From Histidinibacterium aquaticum (GTDB taxonomy: Bacteria > Pseudomonadota > Alphaproteobacteria > Rhodobacterales > Rhodobacteraceae): DNA of 64,000 nt. Shown here piece after piece: positions 17,878-27,971 of this stretch (positions are counted from its first letter, which is position 1; every line of letters begins with the position of its first letter). The translations under genes were made by a program, and so were the position numbers. A model generated the notes under the pieces. It saw only the letters and a program-made list of their open reading frames with translations. It ran no database searches and had not been told where the DNA came from. Location: assembly GCF_008710275.1 (NCBI RefSeq), contig NZ_VYQE01000004.1:479863-543862 (forward strand). Direction: 5' to 3'.

Positions 17878-18648
17878 ATGAACGCTCTAACCTCGCTGCT
17901 CTCACCCGACCTCCTCCTCTTCGCCTGCGCGGTGACCCTCGTCTCCGGGATCGTGAAGGGTGCGGTCGGCTTCGCCATGCCGCTCATCATGATCTCCGGC
18001 ATGGGCATCCTGCTCGATCCGAAGCTCGTCGTGGCCGGGATCATCCTGCCCATCGTCCTGTCGAACCTGCTGCAGGTGCTGAGGGCGGGGCTGGGGGACG
18101 CCTGGACGGCGATCAAGGACTTCGCGGTCTACATCGTGATCGTCTGCGTGATGATCCTGATCTCGGCCCAGTTCATCACGGTCATCCCCTCGGACGTCAT
18201 GTTCCTGGTGCTCGGCATCCCCGTGACGGTGCTCTGCGCGATCCAGCTTGCGGGGCTGCGCATCGTCATCGCGCCGCAATGGCGGCGGACGGCCTCACTG
18301 GTGGCGGGTTTTCTCTCCGGCACGCTGGGCGGCCTGGCGGGGACCTGGGGCCCGACGACCGTACTCTACCTCGTGGCGCTCGATACGCCGAAAGCGCGGC
18401 AGATCGTGGTGCAGGGCGTGATCTACGGTCTGGGCTCGGTGATGCTCCTGCTGGGGCACCTGCAGTCCGGAGTCCTGAACGGGCGCACCGTCTGGTTCTC
18501 CGCCCTTCTCCTGATCCCGGCGACCCTCGGCATGTGGGTGGGCTTCCGCATCCAGGACCGGATCGACCAGGAGACCTTTCGCAAGGCCACGCTGGCGGTG
18601 CTTCTCGTGGCCGGGCTCAACCTCGTGCGCCGGGGGCTGATGGGCTGA
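17878..18648 (+). CDS. TSUP (TauE/SafE) family permease
   Basis: A 256-residue protein with about eight hydrophobic helices. LVSGIVKGAVGFAMPLIMI and the repeat-related TLGGLAGTWGPTTVLYLVAL are the duplicated motifs of TSUP transporters, which move sulfite, sulfonates or other organic anions across the inner membrane. The substrate cannot be deduced from the divergent acyl-CoA dehydrogenase neighbour. Confidence 0.86.
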   Translation: MNALTSLLSPDLLLFACAVTLVSGIVKGAVGFAMPLIMISGMGILLDPKLVVAGIILPIVLSNLLQVLRAGLGDAWTAIKDFAVYIVIVCVMILISAQFITVIPSDVMFLVLGIPVTVLCAIQLAGLRIVIAPQWRRTASLVAGFLSGTLGGLAGTWGPTTVLYLVALDTPKARQIVVQGVIYGLGSVMLLLGHLQSGVLNGRTVWFSALLLIPATLGMWVGFRIQDRIDQETFRKATLAVLLVAGLNLVRRGLMG

Positions 18649-18663
18649 CCCGCCCATGAAAAA

Positions 18664-18683
18664 GGGCGCCCCGAAGGGCGCCC
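18664..18683 (-). terminator. intrinsic terminator with UUCG tetraloop
   Basis: On the minus strand GGGCGCCC-TTCG-GGGCGCCC is followed by TTTTTC. This 8-bp GC stem, UUCG loop and U-tract lie just downstream of the PRC-barrel/repeat gene (ends 18711) and 15 bases past the stop of the convergent TSUP gene. Confidence 0.88.
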
Positions 18684-18710
18684 CAGTTACCGGTCTTAGA
18701 ATGCCGGCTC

Positions 18711-20495
18711 TTATTGCACGCGGATGCGCGTATCGTCGGCAACGCTGTCGTCGGAGCTGTACTCGTAGTCCTCGACCATCTGCATCGCCTGGTCATCGAG
18801 CTCTTCGATGCGCAGCTCGTCCTCGGCATAGAGAACATACTCGAGCGGGATGCCCGGGTTCTCCTTGTCGATGTCGAGGAAGCCGGCTTCTTCAAGGATC
18901 AGCATCAGCGTGCCGTCGGCGTCGACGAAGTCGGTCGGCTGACCGACGCTCTCGCCGCTCGGGCTCATGACGTCCATGGACTTCAGGTCGCCCACGGAGA
19001 CGATGATCGCGTCAGAGCCCTCGGCGCTCTCGCCTTCGCTCTGCGCCATGTCGGAGCCGGACTGCTGGTCCTGCTCGGACGCGCCGCCCGTCGAAGCCGC
19101 CATCTCGCTGGAGCCTTCGGAGTCCTGGCCTTCGGAAGAGCCGCTCTGCGCGTTCGCTTCCTCCTGCTGGCGCTGTTCGCGCTGCTCGGGGGATTCGAAC
19201 TGCACCGTCGGCTCACCCAAGGTCGTGATCTCGACCGTCGGCTGATCGGTGAAGGTCACGTTGACGTTCGGCTCGGCGCTCTCGTAGCTGATTTCCGGAT
19301 CGGCGTTGCTGATCTGGATGTTCGGCTCGCCTTCGGCCTGGGTGATGTTCACCTGCGGCTCTTCGGTCTGGGCGCCTTCGGCGTCGCCGGAGACGACCTC
19401 GGTGGACCCGTCGCCGCCTTCGGTGTCGGAGGCTTCGGCATCGGCCATCTGCTGCTCGCCGTCTTCGGCTTCGTCGACGCCAAGATCGACCGCGAGTTCG
19501 GGCTCGGGCTGCGTGACGGAGACTTCCGGCTCACCCTGGCGAACCTCGACCTGCGGATCGGCGGAGGACACGTCGACCGTCGGATCGGTGGTCTGGACGT
19601 AAATCGTCGGAGCCGGGATCTCGACGCGGACGACGACCTCGGGGATCTCGACCTCGACGTTCGGCTGCTCCTGGCGGACCTCGATCTGCGTCGGCTGCTC
19701 GCTGACGTTCACGTCGGGCTGCGCCGTCGTCACGTCGACTTCCGGAGCGGGGACCTGCACGTCGACTTCCGGATCCGGAACGCGGACCATCGCCTGGCCC
19801 TCGATCGTGGCTTCCTCGGTCACCTCGACCTGCTCGGTCACTTCGGCGGACTCGGTCTCGGTCTCGGTTTCCGTGTCGGAGGCCGTTTCGGTCTCGCTAT
19901 CGGTTTCCGTCTCGCTGTCGGAGGCCTCGGCCTGCTCGGTGTCCTGAGCGTCTTCCGAGGTCTCGTCGGACTGGGCCTGCTCGGTGTCCTGACCGTCTTC
20001 CGAAGTCTCGTCGGCCTGGGCCTGCTCGGTGTCCTGGCCGTCTTCCGAAGCCTGGTCGGACTGAGCCTGCTCGGACTCGCCGCCGCCTTCGACGACCATC
20101 TGGCCGCTGTCGGCTTGCTCGGACTGCTGGCCATCCTCGGTGGAAGTCTCACCGGCCTGGGCCTGCTCGGTATCCTGGCCGTCCTCGCTGGACGTCTCGC
20201 CGGAGGCCTGCTCGGAGCCGCCTTCGGCACCCTCTTCCATGGTCACCGCCAGTTCGGCGCAGGCATTGGCGTCGTCGGCGTTCAGCGCGTCGACAACGAG
20301 CTGGGCGTCTTCATCGGGGACGAGGTTATCGGCTTCCCGGATGTTTTCGATCAGGGTCTGGCAATCCTGGTTCAGGTTCGCCGCTTGATCGTCGTTGATC
20401 TGAATGCGCGTGTCCTGAGCTGCTGCCGCGCTTGCGAGGCTCAGCGTCAGGGCAGTCCCCATGAGGACGCGCAGGCCGTTAGGCTTGCGGATCAT
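18711..20495 (-). CDS. acidic repeat protein with C-terminal PRC-barrel-like domain, exported
   Basis: A 594-residue product. ATG 20495 has GGAGA upstream and starts a signal peptide (RVLMGTALTLSLASAAAAQ). Residues about 94-192 are tandem S/T-E-D-G-Q-D-T-E-Q units. A Ser/Glu/Thr run (SETETDSETET) follows. About 240-335 and 378-435 are beta-like repeats of the form PDVxV/PEVxV. Residues about 495-575 (IIVSVGDLKSMDVMSPSGES) resemble a PRC-barrel. It is strongly acidic with almost no Lys or Arg in the middle. Two Cys (in NQDCQTL and NACAEL) flank the N-terminal domain. It is probably periplasmic or surface-associated; function unknown. Confidence 0.85.
   Translation of the reverse strand: MIRKPNGLRVLMGTALTLSLASAAAAQDTRIQINDDQAANLNQDCQTLIENIREADNLVPDEDAQLVVDALNADDANACAELAVTMEEGAEGGSEQASGETSSEDGQDTEQAQAGETSTEDGQQSEQADSGQMVVEGGGESEQAQSDQASEDGQDTEQAQADETSEDGQDTEQAQSDETSEDAQDTEQAEASDSETETDSETETASDTETETETESAEVTEQVEVTEEATIEGQAMVRVPDPEVDVQVPAPEVDVTTAQPDVNVSEQPTQIEVRQEQPNVEVEIPEVVVRVEIPAPTIYVQTTDPTVDVSSADPQVEVRQGEPEVSVTQPEPELAVDLGVDEAEDGEQQMADAEASDTEGGDGSTEVVSGDAEGAQTEEPQVNITQAEGEPNIQISNADPEISYESAEPNVNVTFTDQPTVEITTLGEPTVQFESPEQREQRQQEEANAQSGSSEGQDSEGSSEMAASTGGASEQDQQSGSDMAQSEGESAEGSDAIIVSVGDLKSMDVMSPSGESVGQPTDFVDADGTLMLILEEAGFLDIDKENPGIPLEYVLYAEDELRIEELDDQAMQMVEDYEYSSDDSVADDTRIRVQ
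19920..20216 (-). repeat. in-frame tandem repeats (Ser/Glu/Asp/Gln-rich units)
   Basis: About six degenerate 15-17 residue units, for example SEDGQDTEQAQADET and SEDGQDTEQAQSDET, encoded by near-identical 45-51 base units. They form a low-complexity acidic region inside the exported PRC-barrel protein. Unit number is likely to vary between strains. Confidence 0.85.
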
Positions 20496-20592
20496 ATCGA
20501 TCTCCACTTCGTGATGGCATGTGACAGCCGAACGGAGTCTCGGGACGGATGTTCCGACGGATCTTGCGATTTTGCACAAGCTTCGTGCAAAA

Positions 20593-20625
20593 AATGACCC
20601 GGCGCGGGGGTCCGGCCGGGTCATT
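20593..20625 (-). terminator. intrinsic terminator of pckA
   Basis: AATGACCCGGC and GCCGGGTCATT form a perfect 11-bp stem around an 11-base GC loop. On the minus strand the stem is followed by a T-run (the A-run starts near 20589 on the plus strand). It lies 21 bases past the pckA stop. Confidence 0.88.
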
Positions 20626-20645
20626 CTTTCAAGCTGTGCGGCGTC

Positions 20646-22244
<1,599 letters not shown>

Positions 22245-22544
22245 CGATCTCTCTCCCTTGGGTTACGCGGATGACCTCCGCGCGTCGGAGCTAGCACGTT
22301 GATTTCGCCGGGGAACAGTCCACCGTGTCACAGTTAGCGCAACCAAGTGCATGTTAGCGCAATCTTCTTGCGCACGGGATCGGCGCGCCTCCGCCGTCGA
22401 CATAAAATTAACGCTTTATCGGCGCAAATGGGACACGCCCCGCCATAGATTCGACATCCGGGGATTGATTCGCTCCGGGATTTGCGCAGAACTTCGCTCA
22501 AAATCAGAAGAAATGACTTTGAGAGCAGAAAAGGCAGCCGCCCA
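22245..22544. promoter_or_regulatory. pckA-chvI divergent regulatory region with GTTAGCGCAA direct repeats
   Basis: About 300 bases with no gene. Two identical copies of GTTAGCGCAA lie at 22333-22342 and 22353-22362, start-to-start 20 bases, which places them on the same DNA face. The region is AT-richer than its surroundings (ATAAAATTAACG near 22403). GTTAGCGC resembles half-sites of palindromic LacI-family operators, and direct repeats also suit an OmpR-type regulator such as ChvI. Which gene it controls cannot be told from sequence. Confidence 0.5.
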
Positions 22545-23246
22545 ATGTCCAAGATCGCCCTTGTGGACGATGACAGGAACATCCTGACGTCCGTGTCCAT
22601 GACGCTCGAGGCCGAAGGCTTCGAGGTCGAAACCTACAACGACGGCCAGACCGCGCTCGATGCCTTCAACAAGCGCATGCCCGACATGGCCGTGCTCGAC
22701 ATCAAGATGCCGCGCATGGACGGCATGGACCTGCTTCAGCGCCTCCGCCAGAAGTCCGCGATGCCGGTGATCTTCCTGACCTCCAAGGACGACGAGATCG
22801 ACGAGGTTCTCGGCCTTCGCATGGGCGCCGACGACTACGTGAAGAAGCCCTTCAGCCAGCGCCTGCTGGTCGAGCGCATCCGTGCGCTGCTCCGCCGGCA
22901 GGAGGCGATCTCAGGCGAGGCGCCCGAGGAGGGCGAAGAGGCCAAGATCATGGTTCGCGGCGAGCTGACCATGGATCCCCTGCGCCATGCCGTGAAGTGG
23001 AAGGGCAAGGACGTCGCCCTGACGGTCACCGAGTTCCTGCTTCTCCAGGCCCTGGCGCAGCGCCCCGGCTTCGTGAAGTCGCGCGACCAGCTCATGGACG
23101 TCGCCTACGACGACCAGGTCTACGTCGACGACCGCACCATCGACAGCCACATCAAGCGCCTGCGCAAGAAGATGCGCCAGGTGGACGACGAGTTTTCCGC
23201 GATCGAGACGCTCTACGGAATCGGATACCGTTACAACGAAGAGTGA
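22545..23246 (+). CDS. chvI: OmpR-family response regulator ChvI
   Basis: A 233-residue regulator. The receiver domain begins [14 protein letters not shown] with the acidic pocket, phospho-acceptor Asp52 in [11 protein letters not shown], and the KKPF lysine. A C-terminal winged helix has [17 protein letters not shown] and [15 protein letters not shown], ending [10 protein letters not shown]. In alphaproteobacteria ChvI and its kinase ChvG (ExoS/BvrS) control envelope, acid and succinoglycan or virulence genes. ATG 22545 was chosen because it begins the receiver fold. The kinase follows 15 bases later. Confidence 0.95.
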   Translation: MSKIALVDDDRNILTSVSMTLEAEGFEVETYNDGQTALDAFNKRMPDMAVLDIKMPRMDGMDLLQRLRQKSAMPVIFLTSKDDEIDEVLGLRMGADDYVKKPFSQRLLVERIRALLRRQEAISGEAPEEGEEAKIMVRGELTMDPLRHAVKWKGKDVALTVTEFLLLQALAQRPGFVKSRDQLMDVAYDDQVYVDDRTIDSHIKRLRKKMRQVDDEFSAIETLYGIGYRYNEE

Positions 23247-23261
23247 TCCGGAGGCTGGCCC

Positions 23262-25004
23262 GTGACCGTGGCCCCCAAGATCGACGTTCGCGATCTCTCC
23301 TCCGTGCGGCGGGCCGCGCGGGGGCATGAGAACGTCGTTCTCGGCGACGACTGGATGGCGCCGGACGCGGCCGCCGACAAGCAGCTTCGCGAGACGCGGC
23401 GGCGCAAGGGCATCCGTGCCCTGACCGGCTCGCCGCTCGCGCGGAAGATCGTCACCTTCAACCTGCTCGCCCTCATCATCATGGTGGCGGGCGTTCTCTA
23501 CCTGAATCCCTCGCGGGACAATCTCGGCTATCAGCGCGCCGCGAGCCTCGTCTACGAGGCGGAACTCATCGCAAACGTGTTCGAGGCCCAGCTGCCGCCG
23601 GGCGCCACCGGGCCCCTCGGCACCGGCGGGACCGTCGACCCGGCGCTCACGCTCGACGCGCTCGATCTGCGGTCGGGCATCGATGTCTACGTCTTCGATC
23701 CGAACCTGACGCTTCTTGCCTCCACGGAGGGGCAGGAGCAGATGCAGCGGCGCCCCGTCGAGGGACTGGATCTCGACCCGGAGCGGACGGTCGTCACCGA
23801 CGCGCTGAGCCGTCTCTGGCGGTCGGCGGCCGGTCTCTTCCAGCCGGACGAGGTCGCGGGCCCCATCGACGGAGAGCGGCTCGCCCGTCTCACCGTGGAG
23901 CCGGCCCTCACGGGGGCGACGCAGGTCGTCGAGACGGAGGATGCCGAAGGCCAGGTCGTGCACATCGTCACCGCCCCCGTCCTCAGCGGCGACCGCGCCA
24001 TCGGCGCCGTCTCCCTGGCCTCGGCCGACGGCGAGATCGACGCCCTTGTCCGGCGCGAGCGCGAGCAGCTCCTGCAGATGTTTCTCGTAGGCGTCGCCGT
24101 CTCGGTGGCGCTCTCCCTGATGCTGGCCTCGACCATCGCCAACCCGATCGCGGACCTTTCTGCCGCGGCGGAGATCGGCCGCGACCGCAATGCGCGAAAG
24201 ATGTCGCCCCGCAGGGTCCGTATCCCGGACCTCACCGGCCGCCCGGACGAGATCGGGCGGCTCTCCGGCGCACTCCGGGGCATGGTCGCCGCGCTCTACG
24301 GACGGATCGAGACCAACGAGCAGTTCGCGGCCGACGTCGCGCACGAGATCAAGAACCCGCTCGCCTCGCTCCGTTCCGCCGTGGGCACCCTGCGGCTGGT
24401 CAAGCGCGAGGACCAGCGCGACCAGCTCCTCGATGTCATCGACCACGACGTCCGGCGGCTCGACCGGCTCGTCTCCGACATCTCCAACGCCTCGCGCCTC
24501 GACGCGGAACTGGTGAAGGAAGAGGAGGAGAGCTTCGACCTCCTCAAGATGCTGGGCAACCTGGCCGAGCACCTCGGGCGGGAAGCCGACGAGAAGGGGG
24601 TGGAGTTCATCACCGACCTTCCGGACGGCCCGATCGAGATCCAGGGGCTCGAAGGGCGACTCGCACAGGTCTTCGTGAACCTCATCACCAACGCGATCTC
24701 GTTCTGCGAGGACGGCGACGCGATCCGGCTTTGGGTCCGGCGCAGGGACAATCGGGTGCTGGTGGTCGTAGAGGACACGGGACCGGGCATCCCCGAAGGC
24801 GCCCTCACGAAGATTTTCAAGCGCTTCTACTCGGAGCGTCCGGCCAACCATTTCGGCAACAACTCGGGCCTCGGCCTGGCGATTTCCAAGCAGATCGTCG
24901 AGGCGCACGGCGGGGTCATCTGGGCGGAGAACATCCGCCCGACGGAGGCCGATCCGACCTCCGATCCGCTCGGGGCCCGGTTCGTCGTGGGCCTCCCGGT
25001 CTGA
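23262..25004 (+). CDS. chvG: sensor histidine kinase ChvG
   Basis: A 580-residue membrane kinase starting at GTG 23262. A roughly 60-residue cytoplasmic tail precedes TM1 (about 64-81). A periplasmic sensor domain spans about 82-270, TM2 about 271-292, and then HAMP. The HisKA box ADVAHEIKNPLASL has phospho-His361. The ATPase domain has FVNLITNAISF, VEDTGPGIPEG and NNSGLGLAISKQIVEAHGG. It is the partner of ChvI, with hprK starting seven bases after it, the classic alphaproteobacterial arrangement. Confidence 0.95.
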   Translation: MTVAPKIDVRDLSSVRRAARGHENVVLGDDWMAPDAAADKQLRETRRRKGIRALTGSPLARKIVTFNLLALIIMVAGVLYLNPSRDNLGYQRAASLVYEAELIANVFEAQLPPGATGPLGTGGTVDPALTLDALDLRSGIDVYVFDPNLTLLASTEGQEQMQRRPVEGLDLDPERTVVTDALSRLWRSAAGLFQPDEVAGPIDGERLARLTVEPALTGATQVVETEDAEGQVVHIVTAPVLSGDRAIGAVSLASADGEIDALVRREREQLLQMFLVGVAVSVALSLMLASTIANPIADLSAAAEIGRDRNARKMSPRRVRIPDLTGRPDEIGRLSGALRGMVAALYGRIETNEQFAADVAHEIKNPLASLRSAVGTLRLVKREDQRDQLLDVIDHDVRRLDRLVSDISNASRLDAELVKEEEESFDLLKMLGNLAEHLGREADEKGVEFITDLPDGPIEIQGLEGRLAQVFVNLITNAISFCEDGDAIRLWVRRRDNRVLVVVEDTGPGIPEGALTKIFKRFYSERPANHFGNNSGLGLAISKQIVEAHGGVIWAENIRPTEADPTSDPLGARFVVGLPV

Positions 25005-25010
25005 CCGGCC

Positions 25011-25439
25011 GTGGCCCGGTCGTCCTCGCTCCAGCTGCATGCCACGACTGTCGCCCTCGAGGGGCAAGCAGTTGTCATCACTGGCGAAAGCGGCTCCGGA
25101 AAGTCCTCGCTCGGCCTGCAGCTCATGGCGCTCGGCGCGGGGCTCGTGGCCGATGACAGGACGATCCTCGAGCTCTTCGGCGGGGGCCTTGTCGCCACCG
25201 TCCCGCCGGCGGGCCGCGGCCTGATCGAGGCGCGCGGGGTGGGCATCCTCCGCGCAACGCCCGTGGCCGAGGCCCGCGTGGCGCTCGCCGTGGACCTCGA
25301 CCGGAGGGAGACCGCGCGGCTGCCGCCCTCCCGTTCCGTCACCTGGTTGGGCGTCGACATCCCCTTGATATTCGGGGCGAAGGCTCCTCATTTTGCACCC
25401 GCAGTATTTCAGTACCTCAAGGCGGGACGACGCGCATGA
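25011..25439 (+). CDS. hprK: HPr kinase/phosphorylase, short alphaproteobacterial form
   Basis: The 142-residue product keeps only the C-terminal catalytic domain of HPr kinase. The P-loop is [14 protein letters not shown], and LVADDRTIL and LIEARGVGI carry the acidic catalytic residues. The N-terminal domain of Gram-positive enzymes is absent, which is normal in this class. It is expected to phosphorylate a serine of HPr (encoded downstream). The start is GTG 25011 and the stop overlaps the rapZ ATG. Confidence 0.92.
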   Translation: MARSSSLQLHATTVALEGQAVVITGESGSGKSSLGLQLMALGAGLVADDRTILELFGGGLVATVPPAGRGLIEARGVGILRATPVAEARVALAVDLDRRETARLPPSRSVTWLGVDIPLIFGAKAPHFAPAVFQYLKAGRRA

Positions 25440-26362
25440 CGGAGGGGCCTTCGGACGGCCGAACTCAGAAGCTGGTGCTGGTCACCGGGCCCTCGGGCGC
25501 GGGCCGGTCTACGGCGATCAACGCGCTGGAGGACCTGGGCTACGAGGTCATCGACAACCTGCCGCTCTCGCTCGCCCCGCGCCTGCTGGACGGCCCGCCG
25601 CTGGCCCGCCCCCTGGCGCTGGGGGTAGACGTGCGCAACCGCGACTTCGGGACGGATGCCCTGCTGGAGCTGATCGACGGCCTCTCCCGCCGCATCGACC
25701 TGGATACCCAGGTTCTCTACATCGACGCGGACGAGGACAGCCTCGTGCGCCGGTACTCCGAGACCCGCCGCCGGCACCCGCTGGCGCCCAACGATCCGCC
25801 AGCCAAGGGCATCGCGGCGGAGCGCGACCTGCTGGTCGCGATCCGGGCGCAGGCCGACGTGCTGATCGACACCTCGGGGCTGGGGCCGAACGACCTCCGC
25901 AGCGAGATCGAGAGCCATTTCGCCACGCGCGACAGCGCGGGCATGGGCGTCTCTGTGACCTCGTTCTCCTACAAGCGCGGTCTGCCGCGCGGGATGGACC
26001 TGGTGTTCGACTGCCGCTTCCTGCGCAACCCGCACTGGGAGCGCGAGCTGCGGGGTCTCACCGGCCGGGACGAGGCGGTTGATGCCTACGTCGCCGCCGA
26101 CCCGCGGTTCGAGGACTTCTACACGCGCATCCGCGACCTCGTCATCAGCCTGCTCCCAGCCTACAGCGAGGCGGGAAAGACGCACCTCTCGGTCGGCTTC
26201 GGGTGTACCGGCGGGCAACACCGTTCGGTGATGGTGACAGAGCGGCTGGCCCGTGCTCTTGCGGAGGCCGGGTGGCCGGTGTCTAGTCGTCATCGGGAGT
26301 TGGAGCGGCGCACGGAGGCTGGACGCGCCGCCTCGGAAGGCAAGGGGGCCCCGGGCCCATGA
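25436..26362 (+). CDS. rapZ: RNase adapter RapZ
   Basis: A 308-residue protein with N-terminal P-loop [28 protein letters not shown], a middle [20 protein letters not shown], and the C-terminal [15 protein letters not shown] motif. In E. coli RapZ binds small RNAs and guides RNase E in amino-sugar control; other family members bind nucleotides. Here it lies in the PTS cluster and overlaps both neighbours by four bases. The last 25 residues are a low-complexity charged tail. Confidence 0.95.
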   Translation: MTEGPSDGRTQKLVLVTGPSGAGRSTAINALEDLGYEVIDNLPLSLAPRLLDGPPLARPLALGVDVRNRDFGTDALLELIDGLSRRIDLDTQVLYIDADEDSLVRRYSETRRRHPLAPNDPPAKGIAAERDLLVAIRAQADVLIDTSGLGPNDLRSEIESHFATRDSAGMGVSVTSFSYKRGLPRGMDLVFDCRFLRNPHWERELRGLTGRDEAVDAYVAADPRFEDFYTRIRDLVISLLPAYSEAGKTHLSVGFGCTGGQHRSVMVTERLARALAEAGWPVSSRHRELERRTEAGRAASEGKGAPGP

Positions 26363-26763
26363 TCGGGATCGTCATCGTCGCCCATGGCGGGCTGGCCCGG
26401 GAGTATCTCTCGGCCGTGGAGCACGTCGTCGGCAAGCAGCAGGGGATCGCAGCCATCGCAATCGCGCCGGACGACGACCGCGCCGCCAAGCAGGAAGAGA
26501 TCTGCGCGGCCGCCGACGCGGTCGACGAGGGCGCCGGCGTCGTGGTGGTGACCGACATGTTCGGCGGCTCGCCCTCGAACCTCAGCCTGCGCGCCTGTTC
26601 GCCGCAGAACCGGCGGATCGTCTATGGCGCGAACCTGCCCATGCTCATCAAGCTCGCCAAGTCCCGGCGCCGCTCGGTGCCGGACGCGGTCGAGGCCGCC
26701 CTTGCCGCCGGGCGCAAGTACATCGACAGCCTCCGCGTCGATGGGGACATGACCGGCCCATGA
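26359..26763 (+). CDS. PTS system EIIA component, mannose/fructose (ManX-like) family
   Basis: A 134-residue protein starting [20 protein letters not shown], with the phospho-acceptor His9 in [21 protein letters not shown] and [15 protein letters not shown] are typical of EIIA-Man domains. No EIIB, EIIC or EIID partner is in the window, so it probably has a regulatory function with HPr rather than sugar uptake. It overlaps rapZ and HPr by four bases each. Confidence 0.93.
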   Translation: MIGIVIVAHGGLAREYLSAVEHVVGKQQGIAAIAIAPDDDRAAKQEEICAAADAVDEGAGVVVVTDMFGGSPSNLSLRACSPQNRRIVYGANLPMLIKLAKSRRRSVPDAVEAALAAGRKYIDSLRVDGDMTGP

Positions 26764-27038
26764 GCCAGACCGTGAGCCGACGTCTCGAAATCGTGAACAT
26801 CAAGGGACTGCACGCGAGGGCCTCGGCCAAGCTCGCCGAGGTGGTCGAGGCCCATGACGCGCAGGCCACCGTCCGGCGCGACGGCAACGAGGCTTCAGGC
26901 GACAGCATCATGGGGCTTTTGATGTTGGCAGCCTCCAAGGGAACCTTTATTGAGGTCGAAACCAGCGGACCGGAAGCGGAGCCGCTGGCCGACGCCATCG
27001 AGGCGCTGGTCGCCGACAAGTTCGGCGAAGGAGACTGA
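26760..27038 (+). CDS. ptsH: phosphocarrier protein HPr
   Basis: A 92-residue HPr with phospho-acceptor His18 in IVNIKGLHARAS, and SGDSIMGLLMLAASKG carrying the regulatory serine (about Ser49) for HprK. This pairs well with hprK 1.3 kb upstream. The ATG overlaps the EIIA stop (ATGA). Enzyme I is not in the window. Confidence 0.95.
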   Translation: MSQTVSRRLEIVNIKGLHARASAKLAEVVEAHDAQATVRRDGNEASGDSIMGLLMLAASKGTFIEVETSGPEAEPLADAIEALVADKFGEGD

Positions 27039-27058
27039 CCCGGTGGACCCACGCCGGG

Positions 27059-27970
27059 ATGGGATCGAGGGGACAGGCCAGGTTGACAGACGCGAGCAGC
27101 CGTAACGTGGCGGGGCTGCGTGAGCCGGCGGAGGCCGCGCCACGACTCTATGACCGCCGCTCGCTCACCTATTCCGAGACCTTCGACAGCGCCGCGAAAC
27201 GGACCCTGATCAAGTCCGTCGAGTGGATGACGGGCAAGGTCGAGATCATCCGCCGTGTCCGGCGGTTCGAGCGGATGGGCGCGCCCTACGGCCAGGCCTT
27301 CTGGCCCGCGACCATGAAGATCATGGGCATCGACATCCTGACGCCGCAGGAACAGCTCGAGCGCATTCCTTCGACCGGACCCGTCGTGCTCGTCGCCAAC
27401 CACCCTCACGGTCTCGTCGACGGCATGGTCCTGGCCGATCTCGTCGGCCGGCGGCGCAACGACTACCGGATCCTCACCCGGTCGATCCTTACCGGCATCG
27501 ACGAGAGCGCCTCGTCCTACATGATCCCGGTCCCCTTCCCGCACGAGCCCGACGCGCAGAAGAAGATGATCGAGATGCGCGCGACCGCGATGGACCACCT
27601 GTCGAAGGGCGGTCTCGTGGCGCTCTTCCCCTCCGGCGTCGTCGCGACGTCGGAGTCGATGTGGGGCCCGGCCGTCGAGGCGGAGTGGAACGTCTTCACC
27701 GCCAAGATGATCCGCCGCTCCGGTGCCTCGGTCGTCCCCTGCTTCTTTCCTGGTGCGAACTCGCGGTGGTTCCAGGTCGCCAACCGGATCTCCCCCTCGC
27801 TCCGCCAGGGCCTGCTGATCCACGAGATCGTGCATGCCTTCGACAAACCGCAGGCCCCCATCGTCGGGCACGCGATCGACGCGGCGGAGTGCGAGGAGCG
27901 CAGCCGCGAGCCGCGCCGCTTCATTTCCTGGCTGCGGGAGCAGACGCTCGCGCTCGGCCAGCAGCGCTGA
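27059..27970 (+). CDS. PlsC-like 1-acyl-sn-glycerol-3-phosphate acyltransferase family protein
   Basis: A 303-residue protein. VVLVANHPHGLVDGMVLAD places a catalytic His in an NHPHG box, ALFPSGVVATS matches the acceptor-phosphate motif (usually FPEG), and VVPCFFPGANSRWF corresponds to motif IV. It belongs to the LPLAT acyltransferases, with the lipid substrate unknown. Roughly 95 residues precede the domain. ATG 27059 is used; TTG 27083, with AGGGGAC upstream, is a good alternative. It lies 20 bases after HPr, perhaps in the same operon. Confidence 0.8.
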   Translation: MGSRGQARLTDASSRNVAGLREPAEAAPRLYDRRSLTYSETFDSAAKRTLIKSVEWMTGKVEIIRRVRRFERMGAPYGQAFWPATMKIMGIDILTPQEQLERIPSTGPVVLVANHPHGLVDGMVLADLVGRRRNDYRILTRSILTGIDESASSYMIPVPFPHEPDAQKKMIEMRATAMDHLSKGGLVALFPSGVVATSESMWGPAVEAEWNVFTAKMIRRSGASVVPCFFPGANSRWFQVANRISPSLRQGLLIHEIVHAFDKPQAPIVGHAIDAAECEERSREPRRFISWLREQTLALGQQR

Positions 27971-27971
27971 A

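Noticed and set aside
19920..20216. CRISPR-like regular repetition
   Set aside because: The units are in-frame codon repeats of an acidic protein, have no unique spacers and no cas genes are nearby.
22911..25391. Long antisense reading frame (about 826 codons) opposite chvI-chvG-hprK
   Set aside because: It is a shadow of high-GC codon bias: the opposite strand encodes complete conserved proteins, and this translation is Arg/His/Asp-rich with no domain.
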